Shown here: positions 24,525 through 33,411 of the stretch, one piece after another
Position numbering within the stretch: the first letter of the stretch is position 1
How the letters are laid out: each line of letters starts with the position of its first letter
Origin: Pseudomonadota bacterium
GTDB lineage: Bacteria > Pseudomonadota > Alphaproteobacteria > Acetobacterales > Acetobacteraceae
Reading direction: 5' to 3'
NCBI GenBank assembly: GCA_021780935.1
Contig: JAJXXT010000141.1
Span: forward strand, 1 to 64,000
Length of the DNA: 64,000 bases
Translations under genes and position numbers: made by a program
Notes under the pieces: generated by a model
Databases searched by the model: none
Told to the model about the DNA's origin: nothing
Seen by the model: only the letters and a program-made list of their open reading frames with translations

Positions 24525-26312
24525 TCAGCGCACGCGATAAAAGACGACGCGGGTTTCCTCCTGCTGCCGCTCGCGCCGACGCACTGTCATCAGGTCGCGC
24601 CAGCTCACATAGCCCACCAGTCGGCCGTCGCCGCGCGACACCACGGGCAGATGCGCGGTGTTGAGCCGCATCATCCGCTCCGCCAGCTCCCCCGCGTATT
24701 CGTCGGGGTAGGCAACGCGCGGCGCGTGGCGGGCCAGCAGCTCGCCCAGCGTCGCTTGCCGGTGCTCGCCGGCGCGGCGCCAGGTCAACACCAGCGGTGG
24801 ATCGACCACGCCGAGCGGCCGGCCCGCCTCGTCAAGCACCGGAAAGCTTGGATGGCGCGTCGCGGGGTCGGTGAGATGGGTGGCGGCCTGGTGCAGGGTC
24901 ATCGTGGCCGGCAGCGTCTCCACCCCGGTCACCATGATCTCGGCCACGGTCGTCGTGTTGAACGGATCGACGCGGTACTCGCGTTCCAGATGGTGGCCGC
25001 GGCGCGCCACTTTTTCGGTCAGGATGGAGCGGCGCATCAGCAGCACCGTCACCAGGTGCGCGGTGGCGCAGGCGGCAATCAGCGGTAGCAGAACATGCGT
25101 GTTGCCGGTGAGCTCGACGGCAAAGAACGTCGCCGTGAGCGGCGAGCGCATCGTGCCGCCCATGGTGGCGCACATCGCCAGCAGCGGCCAGAAGCCGGGG
25201 CTCGCCGCCGGCAGGAACGGTGTTGCCGCCGCCCCCAGCGCGCCGCCGATGATGAGCAGCGGCGCCAGCACGCCGCCGGACGTGCCGGAGCCCAGCGCCA
25301 CGCCCCAGATGATGCCCTTGACGGCCAGCAGCAGCATGGCCGAGGCCGGCGGAATGCCGCCGCGCAGCATCAGCCCGATTTCGGGATAGCCGACGCCGAG
25401 GGCGCGCGGGTCGATCAGCCCGCCAATGCCCACGACAGCGCCGCCGAACACCGGCCACCACATCCAGTGGATCGGCAGTCTTTCGAAGAAATCCTCGCTC
25501 GCATAAACGAGCCGGGTGAGCAGGCCGGACAGCAGCCCGGCGACCAGCCCCACAAGGCACCAGACCAGGCAGCCGGAGAGCGAGATCGCCATGCCGCCGA
25601 TAAAGGGAAACAGCGGGCTCGGCATGCCCAGAGCATGGCGCCCGACCTCGGCGGTGATCGCCGCCGCCACCACCGGGATGAAGCTGCGCGGCGACCACTC
25701 GAAGAGCAGCAGTTCGACGGCGAGCAGCGTCGCCGCGATCGGGGTGCCGAACACCGCCGTCATGCCGGCGGCGGCGCCGGCGACGAGCAGGGTCTTGCGC
25801 TCGGTGTCGGTGACGGGAAGCAGTTGCGCGAGCAGCGAGCCGACCGCGCCGCCGGTCATGATGATCGGGCCTTCGGCGCCGAACGGTCCGCCAGTGCCGA
25901 TGGAGATCGCAGAGGATAGCGGCTTGAGGATAGCGACCTTGAGGGAGAGGCGCGAGCGGCCGAGCAGGATGGCCTCCAGCGCCTCGGGAATGCCGTGGCC
26001 GCGGATCTTGTCGCTGCCGTAGCGGGCCATGAGGCCGATCACCAGCGCCCCCGCGATCGGCACGAAGACGGCGAAGACGCCGAGGGGCGAGCGCGCGAGA
26101 TTCGGCATCGTCGTGGCGAAGCGACCGAAATACGCGAGGTTGGTGGCAAGCCCGATCAGCTTCAGCAGCACCACGCCGGTGAAGAGGCCGGCGAGCCCGA
26201 CGACCACGGCGATGGCGGTGATCAGCAGCACGCGCGGGCTGGTGCGGAAATCGCCGAGGTGGCGTACGCCCGCGCTCGGCTGCGGGTCGGCGGGATCAGC
26301 GAGGTTGGTCAC
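24525..26312 (-). CDS. ClC-family chloride channel or antiporter with CBS domains
   Basis: 595 residues. The membrane part (about 25-430) has the ClC selectivity sequences: YGSDKIRGHGIPE in place of the first GSGIP region, GGPFGAEGP with the gating Glu147, and GSGTSGGVLAP. Two CBS domains follow (about 450-590; VTGVETLPATMTLHQAA and RVAYPDEYAGELAERMM), which often bind adenine nucleotides. The gating glutamate means it may work as an H+/anion exchanger. The fluoride-specific ClC-F signature is not evident and there is no fluoride riboswitch upstream. It is divergent from the MarR-type regulator gene, sharing a 90-base intergenic region with a palindrome. Confidence 0.94.
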   Translation of the reverse strand: MTNLADPADPQPSAGVRHLGDFRTSPRVLLITAIAVVVGLAGLFTGVVLLKLIGLATNLAYFGRFATTMPNLARSPLGVFAVFVPIAGALVIGLMARYGSDKIRGHGIPEALEAILLGRSRLSLKVAILKPLSSAISIGTGGPFGAEGPIIMTGGAVGSLLAQLLPVTDTERKTLLVAGAAAGMTAVFGTPIAATLLAVELLLFEWSPRSFIPVVAAAITAEVGRHALGMPSPLFPFIGGMAISLSGCLVWCLVGLVAGLLSGLLTRLVYASEDFFERLPIHWMWWPVFGGAVVGIGGLIDPRALGVGYPEIGLMLRGGIPPASAMLLLAVKGIIWGVALGSGTSGGVLAPLLIIGGALGAAATPFLPAASPGFWPLLAMCATMGGTMRSPLTATFFAVELTGNTHVLLPLIAACATAHLVTVLLMRRSILTEKVARRGHHLEREYRVDPFNTTTVAEIMVTGVETLPATMTLHQAATHLTDPATRHPSFPVLDEAGRPLGVVDPPLVLTWRRAGEHRQATLGELLARHAPRVAYPDEYAGELAERMMRLNTAHLPVVSRGDGRLVGYVSWRDLMTVRRRERQQEETRVVFYRVR

Positions 26313-26364
26313 GTGGTGGGCACCATAGCGCGCTCTGGCTTATTTCGCGGGCCGCAGGCGTTAC

Positions 26365-26377
26365 ATCGTCATACGAT
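26365..26377. promoter_or_regulatory. Palindrome between clC and marR-type genes
   Basis: ATCGT (26365-26369) and ACGAT (26373-26377) form a perfect 5-base inverted repeat around CAT. It lies 25 bases before the MarR-family start and about 50 bases before the divergent ClC gene, a good place for autoregulation. It is followed by ATATATAG, and the overlapping 10-mer ATACGATATA recurs at 34958-34967. Confidence 0.5.
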
Positions 26378-26401
26378 ATATAGTCAACCGAGGAGAAAAA
26401 C

Positions 26402-26830
26402 ATGGCAGAGCGGCGGGCTGAGCGGCTGGAGGCGCGCGACTTCCGACTGCTGGCGGATTTCCGCTACGCGCTGCGCCGGTTTCTGAGCTTCAGCGAGGCC
26501 GCGGCACGGCGGACGGGCCTGACACCGCAGCAGCACCAGGCGCTGCTGGCGATCAAGGGATTCCCCGGGGGCGTGGAGCCGACGGTGGGCGAGGTCGCGG
26601 AGCGGCTGGGTGTGCGCCACCACAGCGCCGTGGAACTGGCGCAGCGCCTGGAGGAGGCCGGGCTGCTCGCGCGTGGGCACGACGAGAAGGATCGCAGGCG
26701 GGTGCTGCTGCGCCTGACGCCCGATGCCGAGGAACGGCTGGCGCTTCTTTCGCAGTCACATCTGCGCGAACTGCGCCGCCTGCGGCCGGTGCTGGCGGAG
26801 CTGATGCACGCGACGCAGGACGAGGCTTAG
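26402..26830 (+). CDS. MarR-family transcriptional regulator
   Basis: 142 residues with the winged helix-turn-helix of MarR proteins: an N-terminal dimerisation helix (FRYALRRFLSFSEAAARRTG), LTPQQHQALLAIKG, the recognition helix region VGEVAERLGVRHHSAVELAQRLEEAGLL, and the wing DEKDRRRVLLRLT. A GAGGAG ribosome-binding sequence precedes the ATG. It faces away from the ClC gene and may control both itself and ClC through the palindrome between them. The last codons overlap the 3' end of the opposite-strand secreted protein gene by four bases. Confidence 0.93.
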   Translation: MAERRAERLEARDFRLLADFRYALRRFLSFSEAAARRTGLTPQQHQALLAIKGFPGGVEPTVGEVAERLGVRHHSAVELAQRLEEAGLLARGHDEKDRRRVLLRLTPDAEERLALLSQSHLRELRRLRPVLAELMHATQDEA

Positions 26831-27576
26831 CGGCCGGTGATGGCGGCAATCGCGGCCGGTGCCAGGCCCAGCGCCTTGAGCACCCGCGCGTCCAGCGCCA
26901 CCGGCACCTCGCAGCCCGCGGCCACATGCGGCAGGCCGATCGGCTGGGCCATCAGCGCGTGCGCCGCGGTATCGGGCCAGAGGATGAAGTCATGATCACC
27001 GGCAACGGCGCCCGCGCATGTGCCGATGTTGTCGCGCCCGACGGCGGCGACGAGGGCGGGGGCGGCGCGGTAGCGATGCAGATAGGCGCGGCGCAGCGGT
27101 GCCCAGGCGATGGTGCCGAGAACGGCGTCCGTCCCCGCCTCGCCGTTGCGGGTACCCTTCGCGCCCGGCGGCAACAGGTGCGTCCAGTCCACGAACTGCC
27201 CGCTCGCCAGGTCGAACACCAGCGCCAGTGTGCCGGTGTTGGGATAGGCGCCGCCGCAGGTCGTCACGTCGGTCGTCACGACTGAAAACAGGGCCGGGCC
27301 GCGCGCCGTCACCGCGACCTTGCGGCTGGCCTCGGCGTGGGCGGCGCTCGCCCGGCAGGCGGCGGCGGCACTTCCGAAGGCTTGGTCGGCCGCGGCCAGC
27401 GAGGCGTTGATGCGGACGGTGGCGGCGTTGGCGGGCGCGGCGATGCGCGGCAGATGGTTCGCCGCACCGGCCTGAAGCCGCACGGTCTCGGCCTGCGACG
27501 GCGAGCAGGGCAACGCCAGCAACAGCAACAGCAGCACGGCGGCGGGGTCAGGACGCGGCACGGCGGCGCAGCTCAT
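26827..27576 (-). CDS. Secreted protein with RsiV/PdaC-like (DUF3298) domain
   Basis: 249 residues with a clear signal peptide (AVLLLLLLALPCSPSQA, cleavage likely after QA). The mature protein has VVTTDVTTCGGAYPNTGTL and LVFDLASGQFVDWTHLLPPG, which match the GGAHPN and FDL-TGK-DLF pattern of DUF3298/DUF4163 proteins such as RsiV and PdaC. Six or so cysteines (CRASAAH, VTTCGG, GTCAGA, AGCEVP) suggest disulfides in the periplasm. A lysozyme-inhibitor-like role is possible but not shown. It overlaps the 3' end of the acyl-CoA synthetase gene by 29 bases on the same strand, so the two are probably co-transcribed. Confidence 0.7.
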   Translation of the reverse strand: MSCAAVPRPDPAAVLLLLLLALPCSPSQAETVRLQAGAANHLPRIAAPANAATVRINASLAAADQAFGSAAAACRASAAHAEASRKVAVTARGPALFSVVTTDVTTCGGAYPNTGTLALVFDLASGQFVDWTHLLPPGAKGTRNGEAGTDAVLGTIAWAPLRRAYLHRYRAAPALVAAVGRDNIGTCAGAVAGDHDFILWPDTAAHALMAQPIGLPHVAAGCEVPVALDARVLKALGLAPAAIAAITGR

Positions 27577-29173
27577 ATTTCTGAATCTTTCCGGTGGAGG
27601 TTTTCGGCAACGCGCCGAAGGTGACGTGCTTCGGCACCTTGTAGCGCGCCATGCGCTCGCGGCAGAAGGCGATCACGTCATCGGCGCTCAGCGAGGCCTC
27701 GCGCCCGGGTTTGGGTGTGACGAAGGCGTGCCCAACCTCGCCCCAATGCGCATCCGGGTGCGCGACGACCGCCGCCTCCATGATGTCCGGGTGGCGGAAC
27801 AGCACTTCCTCCACCTCCAGCGAGGAGATGTTCTCGCCGCCCGAAATGATGATGTCCTTCGAGCGGTCGCGAATCTCAATGTAGCTATCCGGGTGGATCA
27901 CGCCGAGATCGCCGGTGTGGAACCAGCCGCCGGCGAAGGCTGCTTGCGTGGCCTGGGGATTTTTCAGATACCCTTTCATCACCGTGTTGCCGCGCAGCAT
28001 CAGCTCGCCCATCGTCGCGGTGTCTGCCGGCACCTGCTGCATCCCGCCCGTCATCACCGTCGCGTCCTCCAGCATGTGCGACGGCACGCCCTGGCGCGAG
28101 GAGAAGCGCGCGCGGTCCTCCACGCTCATCGCGCCGACGCCCGGCTGCCAGGCGCAGAAAGTCGCGGGGCCATAGACCTCGGTCAGACCGTAGAGGTGCG
28201 TGACCTCGAAACCCAGCGCCTCCATGCCCACGATCACCGCCGTCGGAGGGGCGGCACCGCCGGTCGCGATCTTGACCTTGCGCGAGAGGCGTCGGCGGAC
28301 ATCCTCCGGCGCGTGGATCAACATCGTCATTACCACCGGCGCGCCGCACAGATGCGTCACGCCTTCCTGCTCGATCAGCGGAAAGATCAGCGCGGGGTCG
28401 ACGCGGCGCAGGCAGACATGGGTGCCGCCCGCAAGGGTCACGCCCCAGGTGTAGGTCCAGCCGTTGCAATGAAACATCGGCAGCGTCCAGAGATAGACGC
28501 TCTCCGGCGTCAGGCCGAAGCCGAGCACGTTGGCCACGGCGTTGAGATGCGCGCCGCGATGGTGGCAGACCACGCCCTTGGGGTCGCCGGTGGTGCCGGA
28601 GGTATATCCGAGCGAAATCGCGTCCCATTCATCGTCTGGCAGGCGGATCGGATGCGCGGGATCACCGATGGCGAGGAAGGCCTCGTACTCGATCTCGCCG
28701 ATCGGCGCGTTCGGTGGTGCCATCGCGTCGGCGATGTCGATGACCAGCGGCCGGCTTTTCGCCTGTGCCAGCGCCGCGGCGGCGAGGGGGGCGAGTTCCT
28801 GGTCCACCAGAAAAACCCGAGCCTCGGCGTGATCAAGAATGAACGCGATGGTGGCGGCGTCGAGCCTGGTGTTGATGGCGCAGATCACGCCGCCGGTCAT
28901 CGGGATCGCGTAATGCGCCTCCAGCATCGCGGGGATGTTCGGTGCCAGCACCGCGACCGTGTCGCCGCGCCCGACGCCCCTCGCTGCGAGGGCCGAGGCA
29001 AAGCGGCGGCAGCGTTCCAGCATCGCGGCGTTGGTGATGCGTCGCGCGCCGTGCACCACGCCGATGCGGTCCGGCCACACCCGGGCGGCGCGGACGAGGA
29101 AGGAGATCGGCGACAGCGCGACATGGTTCGCCGGGTTCCGGTCGAGCCCGACATCGAAAATGCTGGACGGCAT
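27548..29173 (-). CDS. Acyl-CoA synthetase (AMP-forming, ANL superfamily)
   Basis: 541 residues. It should activate a medium- or long-chain fatty or aryl acid to its CoA thioester through an acyl-adenylate in the cytoplasm. Motifs: the P-loop YTSGTTGDPKGV, LPMFHCNGW, YGLTEVYGP, GWFHTGDLGVIHPDSYIEIRDR with the hinge Asp, and the C-terminal catalytic lysine in PKTSTGKIQKYELR. The sequence resembles the FadD3/DmdB group. The ATG at 29173 faces the alpha/beta hydrolase gene across 131 bases. Confidence 0.93.
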   Translation of the reverse strand: MPSSIFDVGLDRNPANHVALSPISFLVRAARVWPDRIGVVHGARRITNAAMLERCRRFASALAARGVGRGDTVAVLAPNIPAMLEAHYAIPMTGGVICAINTRLDAATIAFILDHAEARVFLVDQELAPLAAAALAQAKSRPLVIDIADAMAPPNAPIGEIEYEAFLAIGDPAHPIRLPDDEWDAISLGYTSGTTGDPKGVVCHHRGAHLNAVANVLGFGLTPESVYLWTLPMFHCNGWTYTWGVTLAGGTHVCLRRVDPALIFPLIEQEGVTHLCGAPVVMTMLIHAPEDVRRRLSRKVKIATGGAAPPTAVIVGMEALGFEVTHLYGLTEVYGPATFCAWQPGVGAMSVEDRARFSSRQGVPSHMLEDATVMTGGMQQVPADTATMGELMLRGNTVMKGYLKNPQATQAAFAGGWFHTGDLGVIHPDSYIEIRDRSKDIIISGGENISSLEVEEVLFRHPDIMEAAVVAHPDAHWGEVGHAFVTPKPGREASLSADDVIAFCRERMARYKVPKHVTFGALPKTSTGKIQKYELRRRAAS

Positions 29174-29304
29174 GGGCTCTCCCCGCGGCGTTTTGCAGCC
29201 GGGAGTGGAGACGCTTGCCGGGCGGAAGGCAAGACGGCCATGCAGGCGTGGCAGCCTGACGCGAACGCCCTTTCGCGGGGCGGCGGGCGTGGTAGCGTCG
29301 CGGG

Positions 29305-30135
29305 ATGGACCACGACCCAGCGCTCGAAGACCCGACCCTCGAAGCCGAATACAACAACCGCGCCAAGGTGCCCGGCCACCCGGCGGTCATCGCGCGCTGG
29401 CAGGCGGATGCGGCTGCCTTCCGCGCCGGCTGGACGCAGGCGGAAACCGGTGTCGCCTACGGTCCCACGGAGCGGACGAAGCTCGATCTGTTCTGGCCCG
29501 ACCAGCGACGGGGTGCGTGCATCGCCATGTTCATCCATGGCGGCTACTGGCAGGGCATGGACCGCAGCTTCTCCAGCCACCTGGCGCGGGGGCTGCTGGC
29601 GCACGGTGTCGCGGTGGCGATGCCGTCCTACGACCTGTGTCCGAATGTTTCGATGGCGTTCATCGTCGAGCAGCTGCGCGTCTGCGCCGGGTTTCTCGCG
29701 CGCCGCCATGGCGGGCCGGTGCTCGCGATCGGACATTCCGCCGGCGGCCATCTCGCGGCGATGATCATGGCCACGGACTGGGCGGAGCGCGGCATCCCCG
29801 CCCATCCCGCGCCCAACGCGCTGGCACTGTCCGGCCTGTTCGACCTGGCGCCGCTGGTGCGCACCAGCATCAACCGGCCGCTGCACCTGGACGAGAGCAC
29901 GGCCCGCGCGCTGTCGCCGGTGCTGCTGGGCGCACCCAGCGGGCGGATCCACGCCGCCGTGGGCGGGCTTGAAGGGCGCGAATACGAACGCCAGTCGCGC
30001 GACATCGCCACCGCCTGGGACGGCTCGTGGGAGGTTCTGCCGGGCCAGGACCATTTCACAATCGTTTCGGAACTGACGAACCCGGAAAGCGGCGTTGTGC
30101 GGAAAGCGCTCGAACTGATGCCAAGGGAGGCGTGA
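29305..30135 (+). CDS. Alpha/beta hydrolase (arylformamidase/BD-FAE-like)
   Basis: 276 residues without a signal peptide. The oxyanion motif FIHGGYWQGM and nucleophile elbow AIGHSAGGH are typical of kynurenine-formamidase-like esterases, and a late His (LPGQDHFTI) completes the triad with an acidic residue between. The N-terminal EYNNRAKVPGHPAVIARW is found in this group of bacterial hydrolases. The stop codon is directly followed by the ATG of the monooxygenase gene with no spacer, so both are made together; an ester or amide that frees an aromatic substrate for the monooxygenase is a sensible guess. Confidence 0.88.
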   Translation: MDHDPALEDPTLEAEYNNRAKVPGHPAVIARWQADAAAFRAGWTQAETGVAYGPTERTKLDLFWPDQRRGACIAMFIHGGYWQGMDRSFSSHLARGLLAHGVAVAMPSYDLCPNVSMAFIVEQLRVCAGFLARRHGGPVLAIGHSAGGHLAAMIMATDWAERGIPAHPAPNALALSGLFDLAPLVRTSINRPLHLDESTARALSPVLLGAPSGRIHAAVGGLEGREYERQSRDIATAWDGSWEVLPGQDHFTIVSELTNPESGVVRKALELMPREA

Positions 30136-31344
30136 ATGAAGGTTCTCATCGCCGGTGGTGGCATCGGCGGGCTGGTGCTCGCCATGTCGCTTGCCGAGCA
30201 CGGCGTGGAATCCACGGTGTTCGAGGCCGCGGCGGAAATCCGCCCGCTCGGTGTCGGCATCAACACGCTGCCGCACGCGATCCGCGAACTGGCGGCGATG
30301 GGGCTGCTGCCGGCCCTCGATGCGACCGGCATCCGCACGCATGAGCTGACCTACGTCAACCGCTTCGGCCAGGAGATCTGGCGGGAGAAGCGGGGGCTGC
30401 ATGCCGGGCATTCCATGCCGCAATTTTCCATCCATCGCGGCAATCTGCATCGCGTCCTGTGGGATGCGGCGGTGGAGCGCCTGCCCCACAGCCTGCGCGC
30501 CGGGCATCGTCTTGTTCGTTTCGAACAATACACGGATTGCGTTGCCGCGACTTTCGCGACGTCGGCGGGGGAGGTGACGGCGCGCGGCGATGTGCTGGTC
30601 GCCGCCGACGGTATCCACTCCGCCGCTCGCGCCCAGCTCCATCCCGACGATCCCGGCATTCGCTGGCAGGGGATCATGATGTGGCGCGGTGCCGCCTCGT
30701 TCCCCGCCTTCCTCGACGGTTCCTCCATGATCATCGCCGGCGACATGCAGGAGAAGCTGGTCCTCTACCCGATCGCAAAGGCGCCGGCTGGGCAGCGACT
30801 GACCAACTGGGTGGTGTGCATCCGCCAAGGTACGGGTGCCTTCGCGCCGCCCCGGCAGGACTGGAGCCGCCTGGGCAAGCTCGATGATATCCTGCCCACG
30901 GTGCGCCGTTTCTCGCTGCCGCAGCTCGACGTCGAGGCGCTGATCCGTGCGACATCGGAATATTTCGAGTACCCGATGTGCGACCGTGACCCGCTGCCCT
31001 GGTGGACGCGGGGTCGGGTGACGCTGCTCGGCGATGCCGCGCACCCGATGTATCCGGTCGGCTCGAACGGCGCGTCCCAGGCGATCCTCGATGCGCGGTT
31101 TCTGGCGCCGCTGCTCGCCGCGATGCCGGCTGAACAGGCGCTCGCCGCCTATGAGGCGGAACGTCTGCCCAAAACCGCGGAGATCGTGCGGCTCAACCGG
31201 TCGGGCGGGCCGGAGCGCGTGGTCGATGTGGTGAGCGCGCGTGCGCCCGACGGCTTTGCGCGGCTGGAGGATGTGATTTCGCGCGAGGAGCTTGCGGCGA
31301 TCGCCGGCGGCTATGCGCAGACGGCGGGATTCGCGAAGGTCTGA
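30136..31344 (+). CDS. PhzS-like flavin-dependent monooxygenase
   Basis: 402 residues, class A FAD monooxygenase. FAD motifs: IAGGGIGGLVLAMSLAEHG at the N-terminus, DVLVAADGIHSAAR (DG motif) and TLLGDAAHPMYPVGSNGAS (GD motif). The stretches EIRPLGVGINTLPHAI, FSIHRGNLHRVLW, YPMCDRDPLPWWTRGRV and SNGASQAILDARFLA resemble PhzS of Pseudomonas closely, as I remember that protein, but no phenazine core genes are in the window. It may hydroxylate another aromatic acid. AGGGAGG sits just before the start, at the end of the hydrolase gene. Confidence 0.9.
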   Translation: MKVLIAGGGIGGLVLAMSLAEHGVESTVFEAAAEIRPLGVGINTLPHAIRELAAMGLLPALDATGIRTHELTYVNRFGQEIWREKRGLHAGHSMPQFSIHRGNLHRVLWDAAVERLPHSLRAGHRLVRFEQYTDCVAATFATSAGEVTARGDVLVAADGIHSAARAQLHPDDPGIRWQGIMMWRGAASFPAFLDGSSMIIAGDMQEKLVLYPIAKAPAGQRLTNWVVCIRQGTGAFAPPRQDWSRLGKLDDILPTVRRFSLPQLDVEALIRATSEYFEYPMCDRDPLPWWTRGRVTLLGDAAHPMYPVGSNGASQAILDARFLAPLLAAMPAEQALAAYEAERLPKTAEIVRLNRSGGPERVVDVVSARAPDGFARLEDVISREELAAIAGGYAQTAGFAKV

Positions 31345-31347
31345 CGC

Positions 31348-32076
31348 TCAGTAGGTGGCGCGCCCGCCCGAACAGTCGAACACGGCACCGGTGGAAAAAC
31401 TCGCCTCCTCGCTCGCCAGCCAGCAGACCAGGTTCGCGACTTCCTCGGCCGTGCCGAACCGGGCCATCGGGATCTTGCTCAGCATGAAGGCGATCTGTTC
31501 CCTGGTCATCTGCGAAAAGAGCGGCGTTTCCACCGCCGCCGGGGCGACCGCGTTGACGCGGATGGCGGTGTTCGCCAACTCCTTGCCCAGCGACTTGGTC
31601 AGTGCGATCACCGCGCCCTTGGAGGCGGAGTAGGCGCAGGCGTTCGGGTTGCCCTCCTTGCCGGCGATGGAGGCGATGTTGACGATGCGCCCCCAGCCGC
31701 CTTTCAGCATCGCTGGCACCACGGCACGGTTGGTCAGGAACACGCCGTCGGCGTTCACCGCCATCACCTGCCGCCAGGCCGCGAGCGGATATTCCCAGGT
31801 TGGCCCGTTCGGCCCGGTGATGCCGGCGGAGGCGACCAGGATCTCGATGCCGCCGAGCGTCGCCTCGGTCGCCGCGGCGGCACGTGCGACGGCCGCTTCA
31901 TCCGTCACGTCCACCGCCTCGCGATGCACCGAGGGACCACGCGACAGCGCCCCCACATCGCGGTCCCAGACGGCCACCTTCGCACCCTCCGCCGCAAGCC
32001 GAGCCGCGATCACGGCACCGATGCCCGACGCACCACCCGTCACCACCGCACGCCGCCCCGCAAATCGCTCGGCCAT
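31348..32076 (-). CDS. SDR-family oxidoreductase (FabG-like)
   Basis: 242 residues, classical short-chain dehydrogenase. Cofactor motif VVTGGASGIGAVIAARL, then VASAGITGPNGP in the NAG position, the catalytic Ser in NIASIAGKEG and the intact YxxxK in AYSASKGAVIALTKS. The C-terminus (FSTGAVFDCSGGRATY) is typical. The start is the ATG at 32076 with GGAGGG six bases upstream; the frame stays open to 32106. It follows the Gfo/Idh/MocA gene on the same strand by about 50 bases, so a sugar or polyol oxidation pathway is possible. It converges with the PhzS-like gene. Confidence 0.93.
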   Translation of the reverse strand: MAERFAGRRAVVTGGASGIGAVIAARLAAEGAKVAVWDRDVGALSRGPSVHREAVDVTDEAAVARAAAATEATLGGIEILVASAGITGPNGPTWEYPLAAWRQVMAVNADGVFLTNRAVVPAMLKGGWGRIVNIASIAGKEGNPNACAYSASKGAVIALTKSLGKELANTAIRVNAVAPAAVETPLFSQMTREQIAFMLSKIPMARFGTAEEVANLVCWLASEEASFSTGAVFDCSGGRATY

Positions 32077-32127
32077 CGTTCCCTCCGCTTTCTCCCGCGG
32101 CATCATGGCAGAGGGCGGCGCGGTTTC

Positions 32128-33411
32128 CTATGGCGAAAGCCGCACCGTCTCGCCGCTGGCGCGCGACCGCTCGGCGGCAAAGGCCATGCGGTGGCTGTCG
32201 AGCGACTCCGCCAGCGTCGTGCGCGCGGCCTCCACCCGGCCGCCACGCTGACGCTCGCGCACACGGTTGAGGAAATCGACCATCAGCCCGTCATCGCCGC
32301 CGCCGTGATAGCCCTCCGTCACCAGGGTCAGCCGGCTGGTGCGCGTGTCGGCGTTGCGAAAATCGGAAACCGTGATCTCGTTGGCATAGAAATCGCCGGT
32401 GATCTCGCCGTGGCTGCCCATCAGGTGCACGGTGCGCGTGGTCTCGCGGGTGAAGGCGCTGACGTTCAGCGTGGCAGACACGCCGTTGGCAAAGCGCAGC
32501 GCCACCACCTGGTGGTCCGCCACATCGTTGTCGCAGCGATAGACGCACCGCCCGTATGGCCCCTCGTGCAGCGCGCGCGCCAGCCCCGCGGGCGAGGTAT
32601 CGGCGCTGACCACGTCGTGCGGCCAGGCGGCGGAGGGCGGTAACGTTTCGAGATAGATACGCTGTGCGGAATAAGGGCAGCTACGTTCGACCCGGCAACC
32701 CTCGTCGCAGCGAGGCGTCGAGCCCTCGGGCGCGCTGGCGGCGGTGAAATGCGCGAGCCCGCCGAAGGAGGTGATCTGCGCGCAGGGTGCACCGGCGAGC
32801 CAGCGCAGGATGTCAAGGTCGTGGCACGCTTTTGCCAGAAGCATCGGGCTGGATTCATCGGCGCGCCGCCAATTGCCGCGCACGTAGGAATGCGCAAAAT
32901 GCCAGTAGCCGATATGCTCCGTGTGGCGGATGTTGAGCAACTGGCCGATCACCGCACGGTCCAGCAACTCGCGGATGCGCGCGAAGAAGGCCGTATAACG
33001 CAGCACATGCGCGACTGTGATGTCGGCACCGGCCGCATCGGCCGCCGCGGCGAGGCGTTCGGTCTCCGCCTCCGTCGGGCAGATCGGCTTTTCCAGCAGC
33101 ATCGCGATCGGGCCGGCCTGCTCGATCGTCGCGATCGCGGGGGCGAGATGCGCACGGTCCGGTGTGGCGATGATCACCGCGTCGAAGCCCGGCTCGGCAT
33201 CCAGCATCGCCTGCCATGACGGGTAGAGATGCGTCGGGGGAATGTCATGCAGATGACCGGCCATGCCCAGCCGCTCGCCGCTGGGGTCGGCGACCGCCAC
33301 GATCCGCGCGAGGTCGGGCCGGCGCAGCACATGCGCGCCATAGGCGCCGAGGCCGCGGCTGCCGGCGCCGATCAGCGCGATGCGGACCGGCGACAGAGGG
33401 CTCTCAGACAT
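32128..33411 (-). CDS. Gfo/Idh/MocA-family oxidoreductase
   Basis: 427 residues. The NAD(P) domain starts with IALIGAGSRGLGAYGAHVL, and the motif LLEKPICPTEAE carries the conserved EKP lysine. A cysteine-rich stretch in the middle (TPRCDEGCRVERSCPYSAQR) is found in a subgroup of the family and may bind a metal. The ATG at 33411 has AGGAGG six to seven bases upstream. The start overlaps the end of the otsA gene by eight bases, and the SDR gene lies downstream, so these three form one transcription unit. Substrate is likely a cyclitol or sugar derivative, not identifiable from sequence. Confidence 0.92.
   Translation of the reverse strand: MSESPLSPVRIALIGAGSRGLGAYGAHVLRRPDLARIVAVADPSGERLGMAGHLHDIPPTHLYPSWQAMLDAEPGFDAVIIATPDRAHLAPAIATIEQAGPIAMLLEKPICPTEAETERLAAAADAAGADITVAHVLRYTAFFARIRELLDRAVIGQLLNIRHTEHIGYWHFAHSYVRGNWRRADESSPMLLAKACHDLDILRWLAGAPCAQITSFGGLAHFTAASAPEGSTPRCDEGCRVERSCPYSAQRIYLETLPPSAAWPHDVVSADTSPAGLARALHEGPYGRCVYRCDNDVADHQVVALRFANGVSATLNVSAFTRETTRTVHLMGSHGEITGDFYANEITVSDFRNADTRTSRLTLVTEGYHGGGDDGLMVDFLNRVRERQRGGRVEAARTTLAESLDSHRMAFAAERSRASGETVRLSP

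Noticed and set aside
26313..26401. Fluoride riboswitch before the ClC gene
   Set aside because: I looked for the conserved crcB-type sequence (such as CTGATGA) and saw none; only a short palindrome is present.
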